Positions 1 to 6,593 of a stretch of DNA of 7,182 nucleotides are shown piece by piece. Made by a program: the position numbers and the translations under genes. This DNA is from an uncultured cyanobacterium (GTDB lineage Bacteria; Cyanobacteriota; Cyanobacteriia; CACIAM-69d), in contig CALCTI010000096.1 in assembly GCA_937894105.1 (NCBI GenBank), positions 1-7,182 of the forward strand, read 5' to 3'. Position 1 is the stretch's first letter, and each line of letters starts with the position of its first letter. The notes beneath the pieces were generated by a model, which searched no databases, was not told the origin of the DNA, and saw only the letters and a program-made list of their open reading frames with translations.

Positions 1-188
1 CGCTGTTTTCGTGATCGCATTGTGTGTGTTGGTAGCTGTGCGATCGCCGGTAACATAAGACCTCTCCTACGGATCCCACCCCTAATCCTGACCCCTCAAC
101 CTCGACGACAGGGTCAAATAATAAAGGGCAATCCTCCCGGCGATCGCCTCGTCCCAAGTGGCTAAAGTATGGGCTTTACGGGGCGGCA

Positions 189-1565
189 TTGGGCACCACG
201 GCGATCGTGGCAGGGGGGGCTGGCTTTGGATGGTATTGGGTGCATTATCAGCTACCGGGATTTGTGTCGGAGATTTTGAGCGACTTGCTGCTGCGACCGG
301 TGGAGGTGGGACCGGTGGAGTCGGTGGGGCTGACGAATATTAGGATCGGCAAGTCGCAGGTGCTGCCTCGGGCGGAGGATCCCGATTCTGCTCAGGTGCA
401 GGAGGTGATTGCTCGCTGGAATTTATGGGAGATTCTTAACCCGGCGAACCTGTTGGGCGATCGCATTATTCCAATTCACCTGGAATTTCGCGATGCCACG
501 GTTTACGTGGCCCAGGGGGAAGACGGTTCCCTGGTGGATTTGACCCTGGCAGCCAGTGAGGATGAGGGACCGGGTCCCGTTGAAATCCAGGTGGCGAGCG
601 TTAAGGCTTACAACGCTAACGTCAAGGTGATTCCAGCGGCGTTTGATCGATTTGATGGGGCAGGGACCGGAGGCGCTGAGCCCAATGAACCCGTGGTGCC
701 ATTGACCCTTGTGGGGGCAGAGGCGGCGGCAACATTGCAAAATTGGCAGGACGGTGCGCCGCAGCAGATTCTCTTTAATACAACAGCGACGTTGGATGTG
801 GCGGGGACGACGAGCCCTCTGGCGGCGAGGGGAGAGTTTCGGGCGGAGCAGCAGCGAGTGAAAGCCAGCGCACACGGGGCGGATTTGCCGCTGGAGGCGA
901 TCGCCCAGTTAGCGCCAGGACCGATTTGGGTGCGATCGGGGCAGGCGTCGGGGAATGTGTCGATAGACTATTCCATTGATGGGGCGTGGCCCGCCCTCCA
1001 GGGAGCGGCACAAGTTAAAGACTTACAGGTGGATGGGGGGCTGCTGCCGCGATCGCTGCGGGTGACTGAGGGGACGTTTCGCTTCGCTGAGCAGGAAGTG
1101 GATATTGATCAGTGGCGAATGCGCTATGGGGATGTGTCGGCCCAGGTGGCGGGCACAGTGGATTTGGCCAATAGTCGCCTGTCCCTAACGGATCCCCAGG
1201 GCAGTGAGCTGGAGTCAGCGTTTGATTTAACGGTAAACGCCCCAGATGTGGGGCTGGGGGAGTTGCAGGACACCTTTGGGCTGGAGCTGCCGATCGCCCT
1301 AGAAGGATTGGTAGCGGCGGAGGCTACCCTGACGGGCACCATTGATAATCCAACCCTGACGGGGCGGGTTAATACTTTGGGACCGTTTCAAGTGGATCAG
1401 GTGGCGATTGAAACCGTTGAGGCAGGGTGTTTGGCGCGATCGCAGCGGTGGTCTCGCTTTTGTCCCGGGACGGTGGGGGTCCGGGGTTGGCCCCGTCGGT
1501 GTGTGGGTCCGTTAATCGGCGTTTGGATCAGCTACCGGAGCGGTTGGCGGCGGTATTTCCCATAG
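189..1565 (+). CDS. tamB: TamB/DUF490-family envelope protein, N-terminal part (frame broken downstream)
   Basis: N-terminal portion of a TamB-like protein, an inner-membrane-anchored, periplasm-spanning beta-rich protein of the AsmA-like/bridge-like lipid transfer class; the plant chloroplast relative is TIC236. The frame is open from base 54. Bases 162-254 encode a basic-then-hydrophobic anchor (KWLKYGLYGAALGTTAIVAG and on to WYWVHY). This is followed by LLRPVEVGPVES and LTNIRIG, typical of the start of cyanobacterial members, then a region with IARWNLWEILNP and repetitive beta-strand sequence. The only in-frame start codon is the TTG at 189, which would cut off the basic flank and half the anchor; no ATG, GTG or TTG exists in this frame between the stop at 51-53 and 189, so the true start is unresolved. 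The last 45 or so codons (from about 1427) are rich in Arg, Trp and Cys and look non-native. The protein should continue in the frame of the next entry. Confidence 0.8.
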   Translation: MGTTAIVAGGAGFGWYWVHYQLPGFVSEILSDLLLRPVEVGPVESVGLTNIRIGKSQVLPRAEDPDSAQVQEVIARWNLWEILNPANLLGDRIIPIHLEFRDATVYVAQGEDGSLVDLTLAASEDEGPGPVEIQVASVKAYNANVKVIPAAFDRFDGAGTGGAEPNEPVVPLTLVGAEAAATLQNWQDGAPQQILFNTTATLDVAGTTSPLAARGEFRAEQQRVKASAHGADLPLEAIAQLAPGPIWVRSGQASGNVSIDYSIDGAWPALQGAAQVKDLQVDGGLLPRSLRVTEGTFRFAEQEVDIDQWRMRYGDVSAQVAGTVDLANSRLSLTDPQGSELESAFDLTVNAPDVGLGELQDTFGLELPIALEGLVAAEATLTGTIDNPTLTGRVNTLGPFQVDQVAIETVEAGCLARSQRWSRFCPGTVGVRGWPRRCVGPLIGVWISYRSGWRRYFP

Positions 1566-4500
1566 AGGCTACCCTGGAAAATTTGCGGATTGTGCCGGCG
1601 ACCGGAGGTGAAATTACCGGCGATGCCACGGTTCTGCTGCGCGATCGCAATCAGCTAGAGACGATGGAGATTGGCGATATTCAAGGGCGCTTGGCGTTGC
1701 GAGCGCTCAATCTAAACAACCTGGCACGGGCTTACGGTGCGCCCACAACGGTGGGGCTAGGGTTGCTGTCGGGACAACTGTCGGTGGCGGGGTCGTTAGA
1801 GAACTGGCAAACCCAAGGACAGTTTTCCGCGTTAGGGGGCAATATCAATCTCACCGGCGGCGGTAGCGACAGGAATTTTGCCAGTCGGGTGAATTGGACC
1901 GGGATTCGTCTGCAGCGGTTTGCCTCGTTGCTGCCGGAAGATGTGCGGCGGCAGGTGAAGGGTGACTTGGCGGGGCGAGCGCAACTATCCGGCGAGCTAG
2001 GGGAGGTGTTGGCCTTGTCTGCTAAGGTGCGCACCGGTTGGGCAGGGGGCGCGATCGCCGCTAATGGAACCCTGCGCGGGGACCGGTGGCAGGGAACCGC
2101 CCAGGTGCAAAACGCCCAGCTCACCACGGTGCTTCCTCGCTACGGTGGCACCCTCAGCGCCAATGCGAAAGCCAGCGGCGATCTGTCGGGAGACCTGAAC
2201 CAAATTCGCGCCACCGTCTCCACCAATCTGACTCGATTTGCGGGGGGCACGGTCAACGCGGCGGCCAATCTAGGAGGGGGGCGATGGCAGGCTACCGTTC
2301 AAAGCCAAAATATTCAGCTGGCGCGCCTGGCTCCCCAAGGGACCGGGCGATGGACCGGAACGGTAACGGCTGCAGGACCGGTGGATGCCTTGACGGCGCT
2401 AGATTTAACCCCCGTCCGCGCTCAGGTCAAGGGCTCCCTGTTGCCGGGAGAGCCGGGCACATTACTAACCCGTCCCCAGCAGGATTATTTAAACCAGCGG
2501 CTGCCGGTGACCGTTGCCGCCCGCTGGGATGGGGCGGGGGTGGCGGTGGATCGGGTACAAGGGGAAGGGCTATGGGCTCAGGGACGCATTAATGCGGCAT
2601 TCAACGGCGGCACGCTCAATATTGGTTCCGTGGATTTAGCGGTTAACGTGTCTAACGTGGATTTGCGCCCCCTGCCGGATTTGTCGCCGATCGCCCTGCC
2701 GCCCACCGTAGAAGAAATCCGTCAGGAGCGACCGCTGCTGCTGGGCAATGGTGCGTTTCAGGGTCGAGTTTATGGGACTTTGGAGAATTTGGCCCTGGCG
2801 GGAAATTTGCAGCTCAAGGGCTTGGAGGTCCTGGACTCTCCCTTTGAAAGCACCTTGGCGGGACCGGTGAGTGGTGGTCTGACCCAGGGACTGACGGCGG
2901 ATTTGACGGGGGAGCGCGATCGCATTTTTGTGTCCCTAAATTCCGAGTTTCTGCCGCGCCAATTTGAAATTAACTGGGACGGGGCGATCGCCTCTGGTCA
3001 GTTAAAAACTGCCGAGATCCTAGACTTTTTCGTTGCTAATCTGCCCCTAGAGCGCTTCCCTCTTCCCCCGTCCCTCACGGCTGGATTTGGTACGCCGCGA
3101 GGACTGGCTACCGCTAAGGGCACTTTTCGCCTGGGAGACGGTCAAGCCCAAGCCCAGTTCAGCGTGGATAACCCAGGATTGCAGACGGTATGGGGCGATC
3201 GCGCCGCCGGGAACATTGCCTACAGCGGCTTTCGCACCAACAAAATTGCCATTTGGGATACCCAGCTTCGTCAGGGAGAGGCCACCTACGGACTGCGGGC
3301 GGATCTGGTGCTTCAGGACGACCCCAAATTTGACGGGGAGCTTCAGGTGGACGACGGACGGTTGGAACAGGTGCTGCGACTGTTGCGCCTCACGGATTTT
3401 GATGCCCTGAGTATCTGGGCCGCCACCTTGAAACCGCCTCACCCCGGTCGCGCCTCCGATCTGGGTGAGCTGGACCTGACAACCTCTGACTTTACGGTTT
3501 TGGATCAGCTGTATAAGCTCAATGAAATTCAGGCGCTACTCGCCCAAGAGACCCAGCGCGATTGTAAAGCGCTGCCGGTGCCGCCCTTGAGTCAGGTCAC
3601 CGGAGACTTTAACGGGGCGATCGCCTTTTCCGGATCCGTTGCCACCGGCGCGGACGCCAATTTCAATATCACCGGCAACAACTGGCAATGGCCCACCCAA
3701 GAGGGCTGTCGCGGCGACCAAATTGATCTCACCATTGACCGAGCTACCATTGCGGGCACCTTAAACGACGGCACTTTAAATTTAGAACCCGCCGAATTTC
3801 AAACGGACGACACCATTGCCCGCTACGTGGGGCTGATCGGTCAGGAGCCCAACGGCAAATTTGAACTAGAAAATTTCCCCGCCGAACTGCTGCGCCGGGT
3901 GCCCCAAATTCGCCAGCTATATGCCGAAGCGCCTCTGCCGTTGCTGTCAGGCACCCTAAATATTGACGCATCTCTTGCAGGCACTTTGGGTAATCCCAGC
4001 GCTCGCGGTCAAATTGAACTGCTGGACGGTCGCCTTAATCAGCTGCCGGTGCAAAGTGCCACCGGTTCCTTTAACTACAGCGCCGCCCGCCTGAATTTTG
4101 GGAGCCGGGTGTTGGTCCAAGGCAAGGGGGACGATCCCATTCGCCTAAGCGGTGGTTTGCCCCTGTCCCTGCCCATTTCCACCGTGCAGCCGGACAGTGA
4201 TGCCATTCGTTTTAAAGCGTCGGTCACCAATGAGGAATTTGGGCTCATTAGCCTGATTGTGCCCCAGTTCCAATGGTTGGGGGGTGAGGGGCGTGCCGAT
4301 GTGGAGGTGGGCGGCACCTTGAGTCAGCCGATCGCCAATGGGGAATTAGTGCTAGATAACGCATCGGTGGCCATTTCCGAGCTGCCGGAACCCCTAACGG
4401 AGGTCAGTGGCTCCGCTCAACTGGTGGGCGATCGCCTGGTCGTCAACAATATCCAGGGCAACCTTACCGAAGGGCAAATTCGCATTGACGGAGCCCTGCC

Positions 4501-5614
4501 CCTATTTCCCCTGCCCAGCGACGCTCCGCCCATTACCAAGCCCGTCACCGTGGATCTGGACCAGCTTAAGCTCACCCTGCGAGATTTGTATCAGGGGGGC
4601 GTGAATGGGCAAATTGTGGTGAATGGGTCGGCGATCGCCCCAGAGCTGGGGGGCACCATTGGCTTAGTGCGCGGTCGCGTGGTGCTGCCCACGGATCCCA
4701 CTGCCCTGGCTCCCGGTGGAGACTCTGCCGCCGGTGGGGATATTCCCGTCAGCTTTAACAACTTAGAAATCAGCCTCGGTAAAGGGCTGCAAATTATCCA
4801 GCGCCCTCTCCTTAACTTCTTAGCCCGAGGGGGGCTAACTTTAAACGGTCGCCTCGCCGATCTCAAGCCCTCAGGACGCATCGAAGTGCGGCGCGGCCAG
4901 GTGAACCTGTTTGCCACCCAGTTTTTCCTGGAGCGCGGCGAACCTCAATTTGTGGAATTTCGCCCGGCGGACGGTCTTGACCCGTACCTGGATGTGAACC
5001 TGATCGCTAACGTGGTTGAGTCGGGCAGCAACCCTTTCACCACCGACAACACCGCCGTCGACAGCACCGAAATTCGCGAAAACTTTGTGGATCGCTCCGG
5101 CGTGGGGCAAACGGTGCGGGTGCGGGCCTCCGTGGAAGGACGGGCCAGCGAAATTCTCAACAACCTGTCCCTCACCAGCCGTCCCGATCGCAGTGAAGGT
5201 CAAATCCTTGCCCTTATTGGCGGTAGCTTAGCCAATAGCGTTGGGGATGAATCCAGCGGCACCGTGGCGATCGCCAACCTCGCCGGTGCCAGCATCCTAA
5301 ACACGATCCAAAGCAACATTGCCAACACCCTTGGGCTAACAGATTTCCGGGTGTACCCCACCGTGGTCAGCTCTCGCTCTGACAACGACGACGACGATGA
5401 AGAAGACGTGGAAACCAGCGTTGGCATTGCTCTGGAATTGGGGCTGGACATTACGAACCGCCTGTCCGCCTCCGTAGCCCAAGTGTTCTCCACCGTCGAC
5501 ACCACCACCCGCTTGAATTTAAACTACCGCCTCAACGAAAACACGCTGATCCGTGGCTCCACCGACTTTACAGGAGAAAACCGCTTCTCAATCCAATTTG
5601 AAAAGCGGTTTTAG
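1427..5614 (+). CDS. tamB: TamB/DUF490-family translocation and assembly module protein, main and C-terminal part
   Basis: Large remainder (1,395 codons from a GTG) of the same TamB-like protein, one frame away from the N-terminal part. TamB proteins span the periplasm as a long beta-helical groove and work with an Omp85-type outer-membrane partner, or move phospholipid to the outer membrane. What is seen: no cysteine-rich or catalytic motifs; endless short beta repeats with GG, GT and NG turns; and a C-terminal DUF490 domain in about the last 400 residues. That domain includes LTSRPDRSEGQILALIGG from residue 1249, ILNTIQSNIANTLGL, an acidic loop (residues 1319-1329), and amphipathic strands ending in a terminal Phe (FSIQFEKRF). 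The GTG at 1427 is unlikely to be a real start: it has no signal or anchor, and sense continues from the upstream frame. Joined, the protein is about 1,800-1,850 residues, which I recall as usual for cyanobacterial members. Family assignment is firm; whether the gene is functional depends on the frame break. Confidence 0.88.
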   Translation: MFGAIAAVVSLLSRDGGGPGLAPSVCGSVNRRLDQLPERLAAVFPIEATLENLRIVPATGGEITGDATVLLRDRNQLETMEIGDIQGRLALRALNLNNLARAYGAPTTVGLGLLSGQLSVAGSLENWQTQGQFSALGGNINLTGGGSDRNFASRVNWTGIRLQRFASLLPEDVRRQVKGDLAGRAQLSGELGEVLALSAKVRTGWAGGAIAANGTLRGDRWQGTAQVQNAQLTTVLPRYGGTLSANAKASGDLSGDLNQIRATVSTNLTRFAGGTVNAAANLGGGRWQATVQSQNIQLARLAPQGTGRWTGTVTAAGPVDALTALDLTPVRAQVKGSLLPGEPGTLLTRPQQDYLNQRLPVTVAARWDGAGVAVDRVQGEGLWAQGRINAAFNGGTLNIGSVDLAVNVSNVDLRPLPDLSPIALPPTVEEIRQERPLLLGNGAFQGRVYGTLENLALAGNLQLKGLEVLDSPFESTLAGPVSGGLTQGLTADLTGERDRIFVSLNSEFLPRQFEINWDGAIASGQLKTAEILDFFVANLPLERFPLPPSLTAGFGTPRGLATAKGTFRLGDGQAQAQFSVDNPGLQTVWGDRAAGNIAYSGFRTNKIAIWDTQLRQGEATYGLRADLVLQDDPKFDGELQVDDGRLEQVLRLLRLTDFDALSIWAATLKPPHPGRASDLGELDLTTSDFTVLDQLYKLNEIQALLAQETQRDCKALPVPPLSQVTGDFNGAIAFSGSVATGADANFNITGNNWQWPTQEGCRGDQIDLTIDRATIAGTLNDGTLNLEPAEFQTDDTIARYVGLIGQEPNGKFELENFPAELLRRVPQIRQLYAEAPLPLLSGTLNIDASLAGTLGNPSARGQIELLDGRLNQLPVQSATGSFNYSAARLNFGSRVLVQGKGDDPIRLSGGLPLSLPISTVQPDSDAIRFKASVTNEEFGLISLIVPQFQWLGGEGRADVEVGGTLSQPIANGELVLDNASVAISELPEPLTEVSGSAQLVGDRLVVNNIQGNLTEGQIRIDGALPLFPLPSDAPPITKPVTVDLDQLKLTLRDLYQGGVNGQIVVNGSAIAPELGGTIGLVRGRVVLPTDPTALAPGGDSAAGGDIPVSFNNLEISLGKGLQIIQRPLLNFLARGGLTLNGRLADLKPSGRIEVRRGQVNLFATQFFLERGEPQFVEFRPADGLDPYLDVNLIANVVESGSNPFTTDNTAVDSTEIRENFVDRSGVGQTVRVRASVEGRASEILNNLSLTSRPDRSEGQILALIGGSLANSVGDESSGTVAIANLAGASILNTIQSNIANTLGLTDFRVYPTVVSSRSDNDDDDEEDVETSVGIALELGLDITNRLSASVAQVFSTVDTTTRLNLNYRLNENTLIRGSTDFTGENRFSIQFEKRF
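5577..5612. terminator. Bidirectional hairpin terminator over the tamB stop codon
   Basis: AAAACCGCTT (5577-5586) and AAGCGGTTTT (5603-5612) form a perfect 10-bp inverted repeat with a 16-base loop. The right arm ends in four T and overlaps the TAG stop at 5612-5614. Read on the other strand, the structure also ends in TTTT. It lies between two convergent genes, so it could end transcripts from both sides. The U tracts are short, so efficiency is uncertain. Confidence 0.6.
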
Positions 5615-5665
5615 GACAGTCACTGGGACAAAATGACGAATAATTGTCAGGGGAAAATCGAAGAT

Positions 5666-6040
5666 TTAAGCGGCGGAGGTGGACGGGCTAGGCGGAGCGA
5701 TCGCCCCAGAATCGACCTTTCGATCGCTACCGTTGGCGACACTGTCTCCGATGCCCCTGTCCTCGGAGATTCCGTCCTCGGCAGTGAGCCCCTCAGCGGC
5801 GATTCCCTCGCCATGGTCGTCTAACGAGCTTGGCGATACGGTGCTGGGGCGAAATAGGGTCTCTAAATAGACTTTGGAGGCGCGGCGATCGCCCTCTGCA
5901 TTTTGCAATAGAAACAGGGACACTGCGGCGGCAAGAACTCGATTTCTATCCCAGTCTGGATGCTTGGCCAAGTAATCCTGAAGGGCTTCCAGCAGGATTT
6001 GGGGAATATCGGCACAAAGGCTTTGGGTGGGGGTAATCAT
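5666..6040 (-). CDS. DUF2811 family protein (cyanobacterial, function unknown)
   Basis: A protein of 124 residues. The first 65 or so match what I remember of the DUF2811 family, short proteins known mainly from cyanobacteria: a predicted amphipathic helix (IPQILLEALQDYLAKHPDWD), then NRVLAAAVSLFLLQN, then DRRASKVYLETLF. This compact helical core has no transmembrane segment or catalytic motif. Residues from about 66 to the end are a Ser/Asp/Glu/Gly-rich, probably disordered tail, longer than I expect for the family. I chose the ATG at 6040 over the TTG two codons upstream because a GGAG lies 8 bases before the ATG and only 2 bases before the TTG. The gene converges on tamB and has the long DnaA-box-containing gap upstream. 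The role is unknown and nothing in the context suggests one. Confidence 0.75.
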   Translation of the reverse strand: MITPTQSLCADIPQILLEALQDYLAKHPDWDRNRVLAAAVSLFLLQNAEGDRRASKVYLETLFRPSTVSPSSLDDHGEGIAAEGLTAEDGISEDRGIGDSVANGSDRKVDSGAIAPPSPSTSAA

Positions 6041-6048
6041 GGGCAAGG

Positions 6049-6052
6049 CTCC
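6049..6052 (-). promoter_or_regulatory. Ribosome binding site of the DUF2811 gene
   Basis: GGAG on the - strand (CTCC on +), 8 bases upstream of the ATG at 6040. This spacing favours that ATG over the TTG at 6046. Confidence 0.55.
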
Positions 6053-6361
6053 GCCGTGACAGTGGGATTGGGAAGGGGTCTAACAGGGACTTGGAGTCGT
6101 TTGTTACTGGGGGTGGCAGTCGATTAAGGGTAGGTGAAGGGAACCGGCTGCGGCACCATTTTCGTTACGGGGAGCATGGGTTGTCAACGCGACCCGTTGT
6201 CATTTTTTGTCAGCTTTGCGATCGCCACCAACGAAGGAATATGGCTTTCAGTGGTTTTTGCTTAAAGTATCGCAACAAAAAACGGCTTTTTATGAGAATG
6301 AACCGTCACAGGGGGAGAATTCCACAGAAATGCCCTAAACCCTTATGGGATCGCTAAGGGC
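6053..6361. other. Left half of gene-free stretch: upstream region of the DUF2811 gene
   Basis: No convincing gene is present here. An 88-codon frame on + (6091-6357) has an Arg/Gly-rich composition unlike any family I know. The stretch should contain the promoter of the DUF2811 gene, but I cannot pick a clear -35/-10 pair; a TTGACA on the - strand (6183-6188) has no good -10 after it. It also contains three TTGTCA copies (6181, 6197, 6207), one HIP1 site (6218-6225), a degenerate forward DnaA-box-like AATTCCACA (6318-6326), and a 6-bp inverted repeat, CCCTTA/TAAGGG (6340-6360), abutting the first exact DnaA box. Confidence 0.5.
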
Positions 6362-6440
6362 TGTGGAAAACTCTCGGCGAGCTGTGGAAAACTTTTGGGA
6401 TCTTGTGGAAAAACTGTGGAAACGCTGTGGAACACCTGTT

Positions 6441-6480
6441 GGAAAAATAAAAATTCCTTACTGTTAAAACAACGTAACTA
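6441..6480. other. AT-rich segment next to the DnaA boxes (candidate DNA unwinding element)
   Basis: Only 10 of these 40 bases are G or C, in a window that is otherwise clearly GC-rich. It starts where the phased DnaA boxes end, the position expected of a DNA unwinding element. This role is inferred from composition and position only. Confidence 0.4.
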
Positions 6481-6491
6481 AAGGGGTTTCA

Positions 6492-6544
6492 GGGGGTTGG
6501 GGGTGATCGCACTAGGGATAGTGTCATCCCCTTCGCCAATCCCC
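6492..6544. repeat. Long imperfect inverted repeat between the DnaA boxes
   Basis: Nested complementary blocks share one axis: GGGG 6493-6496 with CCCC 6541-6544; TTGG 6497-6500 with CCAA 6536-6539; GGG 6501-6503 with CCC 6528-6530; TGA 6504-6506 with TCA 6524-6526; and CACTA 6510-6514 with TAGTG 6519-6523 around a GGGA loop. Small bulges and one asymmetric internal loop interrupt it. It has no T tract, so it does not look like a terminator. It could be an origin structural element, a small-RNA fold or a remnant of a palindromic repeat. Confidence 0.45.
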
Positions 6545-6593
6545 ATGCCCACGGTGTTCCATCACTATCTGTGGAAAAGTCTCCTGTTAATGA

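Larger units (their letters stand above)
6362..6578 (+). other. DnaA-box cluster, candidate chromosomal replication origin
   Basis: TGTGGAAAA (reverse complement TTTTCCACA, the DnaA box reported for cyanobacteria) occurs exactly at 6362-6370, 6383-6391, 6404-6412 and 6570-6578. One-mismatch copies are TGTGGAAAC at 6415-6423 and TGTGGAACA at 6426-6434, and a degenerate TGTTGGAAAA lies at 6437-6446. All are in the same orientation. Start-to-start spacings in the main cluster are 21, 21, 11, 11 and 11, matching helical turns, so bound DnaA molecules would sit on one face of the DNA. An AT-rich segment follows immediately. Clustered, phased, co-oriented boxes beside AT-rich DNA in a gene-free stretch are the usual anatomy of a bacterial oriC. 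Against certainty: cyanobacterial origins are often beside dnaN, which is not in view, and DnaA boxes also occur at regulatory or DnaA-titration sites. Confidence 0.6.

Noticed and set aside
2..58. Frame 2 at the left edge reads AVFVIALCVLVAVRSPVT then stop, like the tail of a membrane protein.
   Set aside because: Only 18 codons are visible and two short GC-rich frames are open here; a hydrophobic run this short can arise by chance. It may be the end of an upstream gene but cannot be supported.
298..331. G-rich repeats near the tamB 5' end that could be read as a G-quadruplex.
   Set aside because: Mostly runs of two G within coding sequence for EVGPVESVG; only marginal and better explained by the strong G skew there.
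2086..2592. 168-codon + strand frame inside tamB.
   Set aside because: Overlaps the tamB frame entirely; Gly/Arg-rich shadow frame of GC-rich coding DNA.
4871..5203. 110-codon - strand frame opposite the tamB C-terminal domain.
   Set aside because: His/Ala-rich antisense shadow of the conserved DUF490 coding sequence, with no independent family signal.
6091..6357. 88-codon + strand frame in the gene-free stretch.
   Set aside because: Arg-, Gly- and Cys-scattered composition, no ribosome binding site of note, no family resemblance, and it runs into the DnaA-box region.
6362..6446. CRISPR or iteron-type plasmid repeats as an explanation of the regularly spaced 9-mers.
   Set aside because: Repeats are too short for CRISPR, have no uniform spacers, and match the DnaA box exactly; no plasmid replication gene is nearby.
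6551..6563. GTGTTCCATC as a forward DnaA box near 6555.
   Set aside because: Three mismatches to TTTTCCACA; not counted in the cluster.
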